Source: Shewanella atlantica
Lineage (GTDB): Bacteria > Pseudomonadota > Gammaproteobacteria > Enterobacterales > Shewanellaceae
Direction of reading: 5' to 3'
NCBI RefSeq assembly: GCF_003966265.1
Contig: NZ_RXNV01000015.1
Location: 1-64,000 of the forward strand
DNA length: 64,000 bases
The notes under the pieces were generated by a model that saw only the letters and a program-made list of their open reading frames with translations, ran no database searches and was not told the origin of the DNA. Below are positions 26,658 through 35,185 of this stretch, one piece after another. The position numbers were made by a program, and so were the translations under genes. Within the stretch, counting starts at the first letter, position 1; each line of letters starts with the position of its first letter.

Positions 26658-26801
26658 CTTCCGGCCCTCAATGCTTTAGTCAGCAGGCTATTATATAACA
26701 GCGAGACACATAATACCTAAATGCACACACCATCTTTTATTTGCACTACGCCGGATTTATATTAGCATTATTTAAATGAACTATTACTTTTAAGCCTTGC
26801 G

Positions 26802-27581
26802 ATGACAATACAGGTACCATTTTCTCTGGCAACTCTGCCCTTTATTTTTTTTCTGACTTGCTTAACGACCTCGGCTGCGGAGCGACAAGCTTTATCTCAG
26901 GAAGCAACACTCTCTCCTATCATAGCGGTAGAAAATAGCTGGCCTCCCTATGCCGATGAAATGGGAAAGGGCCTGTCTACATCCATAGTACAACATGCAT
27001 TCTCTGCAGTTGGCATTACACCGAAAATCCAGGTATTACCCTACGCAAGAGTGCTTTACGATATCAAGAGCGGCAATGTCGTTGGCGGGTTTAATGTGAG
27101 TAAACAAACATCCACTGAAGCGATATACCTATTTGGTCATTCGGCGCTGTTCATTGCTAAATCTTCATTCTTTTTCCGTCCTGGAGATGGAGCTCAATAC
27201 GCCAGCATTGACGATCTTCCTGACGACTTTAAAGTTGGACGAATTTTCGGCTATGAATATGGGCAGCTATTCGAACATGAACAACACAGATTCGAAGAGC
27301 TTAAAGTATCCAGCCAGACTCAACTCATCAACATATTGCTGGCGGGCAGAGTCGATGCTGTGATCATGTACGATGAGGTGGCAAAGTACACCCTGAATAA
27401 GATGAAGCTGGATTCAGCAAGCTTATACAGAGGCTTCCCGAATAAAGAGAGCAAAATCCACATCGCCTTCTCCAGGAAACACCCGGACTCAGAGGCGCTC
27501 GCCAAAGCATTAGATAAGGGGATAGAGATTATCCATTCGAATGGCGTCTATGACAAAATAATTGCCGGGGAGATAGATTGA
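26802..27581 (+). CDS. Periplasmic solute-binding protein, family 3
   Basis: 259 residues with a Sec signal peptide (about residues 1-25, ending TTSAA). The mature part is a two-lobed solute-binding domain: AVENSWPPYADEMGKGLSTSIVQHAF at the first lobe, VLPYARVLYDIKSGNVVGGFNVSK, and the hinge/second-lobe KVGRIFGYEYGQLF and GRVDAVIMYDEVAKYTL. Such proteins bind amino acids or related ligands for ABC uptake or sensing. No ABC permease genes are adjacent, so it is an orphan of the type common in Shewanella. The ligand is unknown. Its stop codon directly meets a palindrome like the MITE end. Confidence 0.87.
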   Translation: MTIQVPFSLATLPFIFFLTCLTTSAAERQALSQEATLSPIIAVENSWPPYADEMGKGLSTSIVQHAFSAVGITPKIQVLPYARVLYDIKSGNVVGGFNVSKQTSTEAIYLFGHSALFIAKSSFFFRPGDGAQYASIDDLPDDFKVGRIFGYEYGQLFEHEQHRFEELKVSSQTQLINILLAGRVDAVIMYDEVAKYTLNKMKLDSASLYRGFPNKESKIHIAFSRKHPDSEALAKALDKGIEIIHSNGVYDKIIAGEID

Positions 27582-27594
27582 TACCAATCGGTAT
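27581..27594. repeat. ATACCAATCGGTAT palindrome at a stop codon
   Basis: ATACC-AATC-GGTAT beginning at the last base of the preceding TGA stop codon. It resembles the terminal repeat of the MITE at 4314, which also begins at the last base of a stop codon. No matching far end was found. Confidence 0.5.
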
Positions 27595-27614
27595 TAACTT
27601 ACAGCTTATCAATA

Positions 27615-27640
27615 AAAATGCAGCCATTAGGCTGCATTTT
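27615..27640 (+). terminator. Terminator after the solute-binding protein gene
   Basis: A perfect 11-bp stem AAAATGCAGCC/GGCTGCATTTT with an ATTA loop followed by further Ts. The A-rich left arm means it can also stop the convergent Pmp3-type gene. Confidence 0.88.
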
Positions 27641-27671
27641 TTCTGTCAAACAACTCTTTATTTAAGCAAGC

Positions 27672-27836
27672 TTATTTCGTCACGACCCAGAGCGCATGCA
27701 GCAAACCCGGAATGAAGAAGATTAAGCATAGGATAATGTTAATCAACAGATCCTTACCCACACCCGACTTTAGGAATACGGCTACAGGTGGTAGCAAGAT
27801 AGCGATAATAATCAATAAAAGCTTATTTGTATCCAT
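27672..27836 (-). CDS. YqaE/Pmp3-family membrane protein
   Basis: A 54-residue protein with two membrane helices: NKLLLIIIAILLPPVAVFLK and DLLINIILCLIFFIPGLLHALWV. The pair, with the conserved LLPPVAVFL and FIPGLLHALWV motifs, defines the UPF0057/Pmp3 family, whose members affect membrane potential or stress tolerance in yeast and plants. The start has AGGGAG eight bases upstream. The short length excludes it from simple ORF calls. It is next to, and in the same direction as, the pseudouridine synthase gene. Confidence 0.88.
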   Translation of the reverse strand: MDTNKLLLIIIAILLPPVAVFLKSGVGKDLLINIILCLIFFIPGLLHALWVVTK

Positions 27837-27859
27837 TAATAGATCTCCCTAAAAATAAT

Positions 27860-28534
27860 TCATTTTCGTTTTGGCCAATCTAACTTCTCAGGCTCTGACC
27901 ATATTTGCAACTGCTTAATGGCATCAGGCGTAGTAAATTCAGCCCCTTGCGCCGGATTGTTCAGGTATTGATAGGCTTTACCGCGAAAGATAAAATTTAA
28001 GCTAAACGCATGCAGGTAGCCCCTTTCGGCTTCATCGCCACCATAAAGCCGATCGCCTAAAATCGGTACACCGATACTCGCTAATGCTACCCTTAATTGA
28101 TGGGTCTTGCCGCTCAAAGGCTTAAGCAGATATAACCTGACGCCTTCGGCAACTGATTGAGAAAAGAACTGTGTCATCGCAGGGTTGTCCATCGAACGCA
28201 GCAGCTTATACATGCTGCGACGAGATTTTGCCATGTCTCCGACAATCCAGCCTTGCTTCTTCTTTGGCTTTCCTTTCGCTATCGCCACATAATATTTCTG
28301 AACCTTATGCGCAGTGAAAAGCTGGGTAAATTCCGCAGCGGCTCGACTACTCTTGGCAAACAGCAACAACCCGGAGGTCAAGGTATCGAGTCGATGAACG
28401 GAGAAGAGTTTAACCCCGAGATCTTGTTCAACCTTGGCCATAACCCCCGCAGTCCCATCCTGGCTGTGAAAGTGAACATCATGGGATTTTGCAATAACTA
28501 AAAAATCTGTTTCATCTGCAACTATCTGGTACAT
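27860..28534 (-). CDS. RluA-family pseudouridine synthase
   Basis: 224 residues. The catalytic motif HRLDTLTSGLLLFAK (Asp about residue 49) and KPLSGKTHQLRVALASIG are the RluA-family signatures, with an early MYQIVADETDFLVIAKSHDV segment. It is the short type with no S4 domain, similar to the Rlu subfamily found in marine gammaproteobacteria. It isomerises uridine in rRNA or tRNA, but the target site is not evident. It is upstream of the Pmp3 gene by about 20 bases and may be cotranscribed with it. Confidence 0.9.
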   Translation of the reverse strand: MYQIVADETDFLVIAKSHDVHFHSQDGTAGVMAKVEQDLGVKLFSVHRLDTLTSGLLLFAKSSRAAAEFTQLFTAHKVQKYYVAIAKGKPKKKQGWIVGDMAKSRRSMYKLLRSMDNPAMTQFFSQSVAEGVRLYLLKPLSGKTHQLRVALASIGVPILGDRLYGGDEAERGYLHAFSLNFIFRGKAYQYLNNPAQGAEFTTPDAIKQLQIWSEPEKLDWPKRK

Positions 28535-28580
28535 CTATATGCCTGCTCACTGCCTATGTATAAAAGAAGATATTGGTGCA

Positions 28581-29933
28581 CTAAAAAGTAATGCTAACGA
28601 TGAGTCCGGGCTGATTATCCATTAACTTAACCCTGGCATCATGTCTGGCCAAGATCGCTTTCACTAACGATAAGCCCAAACCAGTCCCCTGATAGTGACG
28701 ACTCGGGTCTAACCTCACTAAGCGATCGAAAACTCTATCTTTAGCTTCGTCGGGAATGCCCGGGCCGTTATCACGGATCTGTATCTCCCTGTCTCTCTGT
28801 ACTATTTCGATATGCGCCCCTTCACCCGCATACTTAATCGCATTATCGACCAGATTAAACAGAGCCTGGAACAGAAGGTACTTGTCCCCGGTTAATTTGA
28901 CATCGGTTCCAGTGGTAACCGAAAGAGTCTGTTGATTCATCTCAGCCATCGCCTCGGCCATCTCAAACAGGTCTTCACATAAAACCTTCAGGCTAAGTTC
29001 CTGCAACTCTAAAGTCTGTTGCCCTTCTTCGATACGGGTCAGTGATAGCATGGCATCGAACGTCGCCAGACAATGATCCAATTTTTCGGTCAATATGGCA
29101 CAGGCTTCGGGTAACTCTTCACAGGATCTGTCCGGCAGCTGCTCCAAACCTATTCTTAAGTGTGACAGAGGCGTTCTGAGATCGTGGGCAATGTTATCAG
29201 TCGCCCCCCTCACTGCCGTCAGGTTATTTTCCAGCGTATCCAGCACCCGATTAAACTTACTGGCCAACATGTCGAACTCGTCCTGGCGCCAACTGACAGG
29301 AAAACGTGTCGAGTATTCTCCGCGTTCGATGCGGCGGCTAAGACGGTTATATTGCACCAATCGGCGTAAAATCGCCTTAGAAAACAGATAACCTAAGGCT
29401 AGTGTCAGCACTATGGTCAACATCATGGCGGTGATGGCAGCGTTAACGAATCTGTCTATCAGAGTGGCGAGCTGATCGGTACGAGTGGCGATCAATACCG
29501 GGCCATAGCGGGTCATGACCAGGCCGCCGGTGAGAATATGCAGCTTATCCGGACCACCGGTCAATACCGGAAATTCACGGGTTTGCGGCAACATGGGCAT
29601 ATCATCGGGCATCAAACTTAATGCACCAACCAAGTCGAATGAGTTACGCCATACGACAAGCGCCGTTTTAGGATCGGCTGTCTTGACCTGTATACCGAAG
29701 CTTCTTCGATCTAAGGTCAGTGCCATTTGTTGATAGCGGGCTTTTTCCGCCGCGAGATGTTGATCTGTCTGCAGCTCCTGTTCGTTCATCAACTGTCGGT
29801 ACATGCCAAAGAGCAAAGTACCTATGATTAAGGTAACAAGAGCCGAGAAGATAATGGTAATGCGCCAGGCACTACTCTGATAAGGCTTAATGCCCTTGGC
29901 GGAGGCGATAACCTGCACCTCGAACGGTTTCAA
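28581..29933 (-). CDS. Sensor histidine kinase of an envelope two-component system
   Basis: 450 residues. A first membrane helix (ITIIFSALVTLIIGTLLFGM, about residues 25-45) and a second (ITAMMLTIVLTLALGYLF, about 168-185) enclose a periplasmic sensor of about 120 residues; HAMP, HisKA with AHDLRTPLSHL and a HATPase domain with NLVDNAIKYAGEGA, RDNGPGIPDEA and GTGLGLSLVKAI follow. The start overlaps the response regulator gene by 47 bases; a later GTG start is possible. Layout and neighbours resemble QseC/PmrB-type kinases. Confidence 0.9.
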   Translation of the reverse strand: MKPFEVQVIASAKGIKPYQSSAWRITIIFSALVTLIIGTLLFGMYRQLMNEQELQTDQHLAAEKARYQQMALTLDRRSFGIQVKTADPKTALVVWRNSFDLVGALSLMPDDMPMLPQTREFPVLTGGPDKLHILTGGLVMTRYGPVLIATRTDQLATLIDRFVNAAITAMMLTIVLTLALGYLFSKAILRRLVQYNRLSRRIERGEYSTRFPVSWRQDEFDMLASKFNRVLDTLENNLTAVRGATDNIAHDLRTPLSHLRIGLEQLPDRSCEELPEACAILTEKLDHCLATFDAMLSLTRIEEGQQTLELQELSLKVLCEDLFEMAEAMAEMNQQTLSVTTGTDVKLTGDKYLLFQALFNLVDNAIKYAGEGAHIEIVQRDREIQIRDNGPGIPDEAKDRVFDRLVRLDPSRHYQGTGLGLSLVKAILARHDARVKLMDNQPGLIVSITF

Positions 29934-30564
29934 TCAACTCACCAAATCCCAGCTCTTCAAATTTGCGTCTGAGCTTAGCGATATGAACATCAATCACATT
30001 GGTGCGAGGATCGAAATGGTAATCCCATACGGCTTCAAATAGCAAAGTACGACTTATCACCTGATTTGGGTGTTCCATCAAATACTTTAGCAGCTGGAAC
30101 TCTTTAGGTTGCAGCATGAGCTCTGTGCCGTCTAAGGTCACTTTACGGGTAAGCAGTTCCATAACCAGATTTCCCACAGCAAGCTCGGTATCTGCAGGCT
30201 GAGAAAAACCTCTCTGCATTAGTTTTTCGGCACGAACCAGCAACTCAGAGAAGGCAAAAGGCTTAGTCATGTAATCATCGCCACCGGCTCTCAAACCTTT
30301 TACACGCTCATCAACATGGCTTAGGGCCGACAGGATCAATACCGGAGTCTGACTACCGGTAGCCCTGAGTGCGGCAAGCAACTTTAACCCATCGAGTTGA
30401 GGTAGCATACGGTCTAATATCACCAGATCATACTTCATGCTCGTCGCGAGGAGTAAGCCTTGATGCCCATCACTTGCGGTCTCGATATTATGCCCCTGCT
30501 CCAAAAATCCTTTAACCACATATTCGATGGTGGTTGCATCATCTTCTACAAGTAAAATTTTCAT
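29887..30564 (-). CDS. OmpR/PhoB-family response regulator
   Basis: 225 residues. The receiver domain begins MKILLVEDDATTIEYVVKGF, has the phospho-acceptor Asp in VILDRMLPQLDGL and the conserved Lys in YMTKPFAFSELL. A winged-helix domain follows (LQPKEFQLLKYLMEHPNQVISRTLLF, ending VIDVHIAKLRRKFE and TVRGAGYRL). It is the partner of the overlapping histidine kinase. With the PepSY and BOF genes upstream it forms a probable four-gene unit that senses an envelope condition, similar in order to ygiW-qseBC. Confidence 0.95.
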   Translation of the reverse strand: MKILLVEDDATTIEYVVKGFLEQGHNIETASDGHQGLLLATSMKYDLVILDRMLPQLDGLKLLAALRATGSQTPVLILSALSHVDERVKGLRAGGDDYMTKPFAFSELLVRAEKLMQRGFSQPADTELAVGNLVMELLTRKVTLDGTELMLQPKEFQLLKYLMEHPNQVISRTLLFEAVWDYHFDPRTNVIDVHIAKLRRKFEELGFGELIETVRGAGYRLRQGH

Positions 30565-30573
30565 ACAGGTAAC

Positions 30574-31110
30574 CTAGTTCCATTTAAGCATTGGTAGAGG
30601 ACGCTGAGTTTTAATATCGAATGCTATCTTGCTCTTACCGTTTCCATCTAACAGTTTTAACTCTAAATAACTGATATTAAGGTCGTGATCCAGTTGTGCT
30701 TCTACAATATACGCTTGGCTGGCAGCCATCGCCTGCTTAACCAGATAACTAAAAGTTAATGACTCATCTTCCATCACACTCACAGCTTTAAGCTCATCCT
30801 TGTCATCGGCTTCTAAAGACTCTACCTGTTGATGGATAAGTCGACCATCTTTGGCTCTGAACTCAAATTCGGTGATGGTTTCGGCGCTCGTGTCTATCAC
30901 GCTAACCTCATAGATAAGCTCACCCTTTTTAACATCAATTTCAAATTCGCTTATTACTCCGGGGTAATCTTTCTCGACTTGCAGCATAAATGTTTGCGGA
31001 GAGATATTTTGCCCATCTGAGAGCAGTTCCAATACCGAGGCCCCAGCCATACATGCGGCAGAAAAACCGGTACTTGAAAAAAGAACTAAACCAACTAGCC
31101 AACGAGCCAT
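30574..31110 (-). CDS. Periplasmic PepSY-domain protein
   Basis: 178 residues with a signal peptide (about residues 1-23). Two PepSY-like units are visible: FMLQVEKDYPGVISEFEIDVKKGELIYEVSVID and the later AMAASQAYIVEAQLDHDLNISYLELKLLDGNG. PepSY domains fold like protease inhibitors and appear with sensor kinases. Its product probably acts on the kinase encoded by the same unit, or on an envelope partner. GGAGGAG precedes the ATG closely. It lies 9 bases before the response regulator gene. Confidence 0.82.
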   Translation of the reverse strand: MARWLVGLVLFSSTGFSAACMAGASVLELLSDGQNISPQTFMLQVEKDYPGVISEFEIDVKKGELIYEVSVIDTSAETITEFEFRAKDGRLIHQQVESLEADDKDELKAVSVMEDESLTFSYLVKQAMAASQAYIVEAQLDHDLNISYLELKLLDGNGKSKIAFDIKTQRPLPMLKWN

Positions 31111-31265
31111 TGCTCCTCCGTTATCATTTATACTCGTTTCATCTTATATCAATAAAGAAAAAACCGTTACCGTTCAGGTAATTCTACTGCCGATTATACT
31201 GTAACTGAGCCTATCCGAGTCGAAATTACTTTACTACTTACAGACTCTATAGAGTGGCTCAGCAG

Positions 31266-31613
31266 CTAATTAATCAGGTCGATACTGTCAATTTCGATCT
31301 CAATACCTTGCCACTCATCATCGACCTCACCTCTGAGCGTCACAGTGGTATCGCTGGAGACTTCTATATCACGCCAAAGCGCATCATCAATCTCGACTTC
31401 AACATCACCGGTTGTATCCCGGAAAATGTATTTTTCATCGCCTAAGCTTTTAACCAAATGCCCCGTTAACTCTACAGGGGTGTCATCTTTCGCGTTACCG
31501 GCTTCGGCCGCAGTTTTGGCATGATTGTTAACCCCCGGGCCGTTATAGGCAGCAAATGCAGGTAGGGTTAATACACAAGATAAAATAATAGAGCCGGTTA
31601 ATTTTTTAGGCAT
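31266..31613 (-). CDS. BOF (OB-fold) periplasmic stress protein, YgiW/YdeI family
   Basis: 115 residues with a Sec signal peptide (cleavage near AFA-AY). The mature part is a single OB-fold of the bacterial BOF family: DDTPVELTGHLVKSLGDEKYIFRD, then VEVEIDDALWRDIEV and VTLRGEVDDEWQGIEIEIDSI. YgiW/YdeI proteins are small periplasmic proteins linked to stress tolerance and antimicrobial-peptide resistance. It is oriented with, and about 155 bases upstream of, the PepSY gene. AGGAGAAT precedes the ATG. Confidence 0.88.
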   Translation of the reverse strand: MPKKLTGSIILSCVLTLPAFAAYNGPGVNNHAKTAAEAGNAKDDTPVELTGHLVKSLGDEKYIFRDTTGDVEVEIDDALWRDIEVSSDTTVTLRGEVDDEWQGIEIEIDSIDLIN

Positions 31614-31746
31614 TCTGGATTCTCCTGTTAAGTTAACGCTAATCTTATGCGCTTAACAGTAAAGGAGAGATGGAAACCAGATTAATGTTTGATCATAAAT
31701 GGGAGCAAGAAATATCGGTTACCACCTGGAACCTTAAAACTTCCTA

Positions 31747-32853
31747 TTACTGATCCAGAATATGGATCAGCTCAGATTTCAGGGCTACGGTTGTATTAAC
31801 CCCCTTTGCCAGTTCAAGCTTTAATGCTAAATGCAGCGGCACCTCGGCATTAATCTGATGCCGTACTCCCTTAACACTCGCGACGATTCTGACGGTTTCT
31901 CCCATCGTCAACATCGAGTCTATGGTGATATCTAACTTGTTAAAGCTGCGGCATAGTCTGCCCTGTTTAATCGAGTTAAATCGTATGCCCTGATTTGGGA
32001 TCACCCAGCGCACTTTAGTCCCGACCTCTAAACTGTCAAAATAGGTGCTGGCTATCAGATGCTCGCCAAACTTCAGCCAGGTGATCTGGCGCTCCTCTTC
32101 CTGAGCAATCACATGAGCATCGAATAGATTACGCAAGCCCATCTGCTTAGCAACCGCTTCATTACGGGGACGAGTCAATACTTCCTGAGGTTTCCCCTGT
32201 TGCAACATCTTCCCCTGACTGATCAAAATCATATTATCGGCCAGCAGTAACGCCTCATTAAGATCGTGAGTCACCATGACAACGGGAATAGAGAGCTGTT
32301 CTTTCAGTCTGGCCAGCTCGAGATAGAGGCGCTCACGAGTCTCCCTGTCCACGGCAGAAAATGGCTCATCCAGTAAGAGTACTGACGGTTCTCGAGCAAG
32401 CGCTCTGGCCAGTGCAACTCTCTGCCTCTGTCCACCGGACAGGTTGGCGGGTAAACGATCGGGCAATCCATGAAGGTTCACCCTTTCCAGCCACTCTTTA
32501 GCACGGGGGATCCGCTCAGGCTTAGGAATATGATCTAATGCGGCAACCACATTTTCGAGTGCGGTCAAGTTAGGAAACAGGCCAAAATGTTGAGGCACAT
32601 AACCCAGGTGGCGCTGTTGAGGACTCAGATTAACCTTGGCATCACCTTTAAACCAAGGCTTATCTCCGTAGCGGATCTCACCCGACTCAGGTTGATTTAA
32701 ACCGGCAATCATTCGAAGCAGGGTCGATTTACCACCGCCGGAAGGGCCAACAACAGCCATGACCTCTCCGGCCTTACAGCTAAATTCGGCATCGAGTCTG
32801 ATCTGCTTATCTTGTTTAATACGACAATAAAGATCACTGACGTCTTGAGACAT
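31747..32853 (-). CDS. modC: Molybdate ABC transporter ATPase ModC
   Basis: The frame is open upstream, but the ATG at 32853 gives 368 residues and fits the ModC start. Walker A is GPSGGGKSTLL, the signature is LSGGQRQRVALARALARE, and Walker B is VLLLDEPFSAVD. A C-terminal TOBE/Mop-like domain (about residues 280-368) is typical of ModC and senses molybdate. It overlaps modB by 20 bases. It powers molybdate uptake for the Moco pathway encoded just upstream. Confidence 0.95.
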   Translation of the reverse strand: MSQDVSDLYCRIKQDKQIRLDAEFSCKAGEVMAVVGPSGGGKSTLLRMIAGLNQPESGEIRYGDKPWFKGDAKVNLSPQQRHLGYVPQHFGLFPNLTALENVVAALDHIPKPERIPRAKEWLERVNLHGLPDRLPANLSGGQRQRVALARALAREPSVLLLDEPFSAVDRETRERLYLELARLKEQLSIPVVMVTHDLNEALLLADNMILISQGKMLQQGKPQEVLTRPRNEAVAKQMGLRNLFDAHVIAQEEERQITWLKFGEHLIASTYFDSLEVGTKVRWVIPNQGIRFNSIKQGRLCRSFNKLDITIDSMLTMGETVRIVASVKGVRHQINAEVPLHLALKLELAKGVNTTVALKSELIHILDQ

Positions 32854-33514
32854 GCGCCGCTCCCATACGTCTGGACAAACTGGTGGTAAATGCCAATACA
32901 GTGACAGCAAAAATGAGTAACACCAAAGACATCTGCCCGGCACTGGCAAAGTCAAACGCCTGCACACTGTCATAGATGGAGATGGCGATAGTCTTAGTCT
33001 CTCCTGCGATATTTCCGCCCATCATCAGGACGACACCAAATTCGCCTAAGACATGAGAGAAACAGAGTACTAAAGCAGTCAATACACCCGGCCATACCAT
33101 AGGCAGCTCAATCTTAAATAACACCTTCATTCGGCTCATTCCGCAGCAGGCAGCCGCATCCCGCACCTCTTCTGGTACCGCCTCGAAAGCTCGCTGTATT
33201 GGTTGAACCGCGAAAGGGATATTGACTAGAATTGAGGCCACGACCAAACCGGAGAAATTAAAGACCAGCTGATGACCCAGTAGCTCCTCCAGCATCTGTC
33301 CAAGCCAGGATTGACTGCCGAGTCCCACCAGCAAATAGTATCCGATCACCGTAGGCGGCAGCACCAGGGGAACCATGATCAAGGCTTCGACCCAGGATTT
33401 ACCGGTAAAGTGGTGATAAGCCAGGTAGCGGCTAAGCAAGATGGCGAAAGGGATCAAAATAAGTACTGTGACACTACTCAGCTTGATTGATAACCCGAGT
33501 GCTTCCCAATCCAT
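32834..33514 (-). CDS. modB: Molybdate ABC transporter permease ModB
   Basis: 226 residues with five membrane helices. The coupling-helix motif is EVRDAAACCGMSRMKVLFKIELP (EAA loop), with LPPTVIGYYLLVGLG, GEFGVVLMMGGNI and MVPLVLPPTV also conserved. It forms the inner-membrane channel of the molybdate importer. It starts three bases after the modA stop codon and its 3' end overlaps modC. Confidence 0.95.
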   Translation of the reverse strand: MDWEALGLSIKLSSVTVLILIPFAILLSRYLAYHHFTGKSWVEALIMVPLVLPPTVIGYYLLVGLGSQSWLGQMLEELLGHQLVFNFSGLVVASILVNIPFAVQPIQRAFEAVPEEVRDAAACCGMSRMKVLFKIELPMVWPGVLTALVLCFSHVLGEFGVVLMMGGNIAGETKTIAISIYDSVQAFDFASAGQMSLVLLIFAVTVLAFTTSLSRRMGAAHVSRRQ

Positions 33515-33517
33515 CCG

Positions 33518-34330
33518 TTAATCACCCGATTTAGTAAAGGTGGATGAGTCAGGCAAACCAAACCCAAACTCGATAAATGTCTGACGGGCAGTCTCGGTTT
33601 GCAGGTAGGCATAGAATGCCTTAGCCGTAACACCCGCTTTTTTGGTGAGCACCATACGTTGATATAAGGGAGCGTGAAGTTCGGCTGGTAGTGCCTGGTA
33701 GTGACCCATCTGTTGAAATTGAGGCGCTATCGCTAAGGAGAGCGCGATAATCCCCCCTTGGGTCGAGCCACTAACGGCAAACTGAGCCGCTTGCGAGACA
33801 TTCTCACCATAGATAAGATGAGGCTCAAGAGACTCCCAAAGACCGATATTCTTCAACAGTTCTCGCGCACGTTCGCCATATGGTGCGTGGTCCGGGTTCG
33901 CGATGGCAAAGCGCTTCAGCTGACCGCTCTGCAACAAAGACTTCAGGCCATTGAGCTCAGGGTCTATCGCCAGTGGAGAGTTTTTCGGTGCCGCAATAGC
34001 TAGCCGTCCGACCGCATAAAGTACCCCTTCATCAACAGTTGCCCCCGACAGGGCCAACTGATGGGTATATCTTTCATCGGCCGACATAAACATTTGAAAG
34101 GGTGCACCGTGCTTAATCTGCGCCACAAAATTACCCGAAGAACCGTAAGAGATCCTTACTTTCTGACCCGTATCCCGGGTAAAATTTTTGGCAATTTCAT
34201 CGAGTGCAAACTTAATATTCGATGCCGCAGCAATCGCAGGTACATCATTACTCGCAGCCTGTGCGCCCATGTTTGAAAACAACAGTAAACTTGCAACACA
34301 AAGCGCGACCAGCCCTTTCAACGTCTTCAT
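33518..34330 (-). CDS. modA: Molybdate-binding periplasmic protein ModA
   Basis: The frame extends upstream, but the ATG at 34330 has GGAAG upstream and begins the signal peptide (about residues 1-25, ending GAQAA), giving 270 residues. The mature protein starts VPAIAAASNIKFALDEIAKNF, with the Ser-rich oxyanion site in ISYGSSGNFVAQIKHGAP and NPDHAPYGERARELL further on, as in ModA. It captures molybdate (or tungstate) for the ModBC importer. It lies about 130 bases after moaE in the same strand. Confidence 0.94.
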   Translation of the reverse strand: MKTLKGLVALCVASLLLFSNMGAQAASNDVPAIAAASNIKFALDEIAKNFTRDTGQKVRISYGSSGNFVAQIKHGAPFQMFMSADERYTHQLALSGATVDEGVLYAVGRLAIAAPKNSPLAIDPELNGLKSLLQSGQLKRFAIANPDHAPYGERARELLKNIGLWESLEPHLIYGENVSQAAQFAVSGSTQGGIIALSLAIAPQFQQMGHYQALPAELHAPLYQRMVLTKKAGVTAKAFYAYLQTETARQTFIEFGFGLPDSSTFTKSGD

Positions 34331-34457
34331 CACTTCCTTCCCGAAATATGCCAAGCCTTGAAAATAACCCTGATATCCCCAAACCACTTCAAAATGCAGA
34401 ATTCAGCTATCCTAAGGGAGCTCTGAAGCGAGCATCTTGAGATAGCTTGGGTATAAG

Positions 34458-34922
34458 CTACTTATCCCACATCTTAGCCGCTTGCTCATCGGCGTCTTTA
34501 GCTTCTACCCAGCTCTTACCACTTTCGCCGGCTTCCAGCTTCCAGAAGGGAGCCTTGGTTTTAAGAAAGTCTATCAAGAACTCACAAGCTGCAAATGCCG
34601 CTTTACGGTGGGCACTGGTCACACCGATAAACACAATCTGCTCACCCAACGCCATAGTCCCCACACGATGAATAATGGTCACATTATTCAGAGGCCAACG
34701 CTCACGAGCTTCGACAGCAATCTGGTTTAATACGGCTTCGGTCATGCCCGGATAATGCTCCAGTGTCAGATCGGTAACCACGCTGCCATCATTAAAATCT
34801 CTGACTTTACCGACAAAAGTGACTACAGCGCCATCACTGTTATCATCGGCAATCCGAGCGTACTCTTCTGGCACACTGAAATCTGCAGTTTGTACCAGAA
34901 CCTTGTTCATATTCGCAGACAT
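34458..34922 (-). CDS. moaE: Molybdopterin synthase catalytic subunit MoaE
   Basis: The ATG at 34922 has GGAGGG five bases before it; a GTG just upstream is possible. 154 residues. Conserved regions are ALEHYPGMTE-like LTLEHYPGMTEAVL, RWPLNNVTIIHRVGTMALGEQIVFI and AHRKAAFAACEFLIDFLKTKAPFWKLE, which holds the catalytic lysines. With MoaD it inserts two sulfur atoms into precursor Z to form molybdopterin. Its start lies three bases after the moaD stop. Confidence 0.96.
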   Translation of the reverse strand: MSANMNKVLVQTADFSVPEEYARIADDNSDGAVVTFVGKVRDFNDGSVVTDLTLEHYPGMTEAVLNQIAVEARERWPLNNVTIIHRVGTMALGEQIVFIGVTSAHRKAAFAACEFLIDFLKTKAPFWKLEAGESGKSWVEAKDADEQAAKMWDK

Positions 34923-34924
34923 GC

Positions 34925-35176
34925 TCACCCTCCGGTAACAGGCGGGAAGAAGGCCACTTCATCACCATCTTGTACCGGCGTGTCCCAACTACTGATAGTT
35001 TGATTGACGGCAACAAGCAACTTATCTGAGGCTAACACCCGGCCCCACTTCTCATCTTTGGCAGCGAGTGCCGCGCGGAGCGTCTCAGCAGAATGTAATT
35101 CATCGGTCGCTTCGACCTGAAGGCCACTTTCGCCCAATAACTCTCTAACCTGCGCAAAAAATAATACGTTTATCAT
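34925..35176 (-). CDS. moaD: Molybdopterin synthase sulfur carrier subunit MoaD
   Basis: 83 residues with the ubiquitin-like fold. It ends in the required double glycine (FFPPVTGG); the last Gly is adenylated by MoeB and becomes a thiocarboxylate. The start MINVLFFAQVRELLG and VNQTISSWDTPVQDGDEVAFFPP are typical. It is sandwiched between moaC (9 bases upstream) and moaE. Confidence 0.96.
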   Translation of the reverse strand: MINVLFFAQVRELLGESGLQVEATDELHSAETLRAALAAKDEKWGRVLASDKLLVAVNQTISSWDTPVQDGDEVAFFPPVTGG

Positions 35177-35185
35177 AGCTAATCT

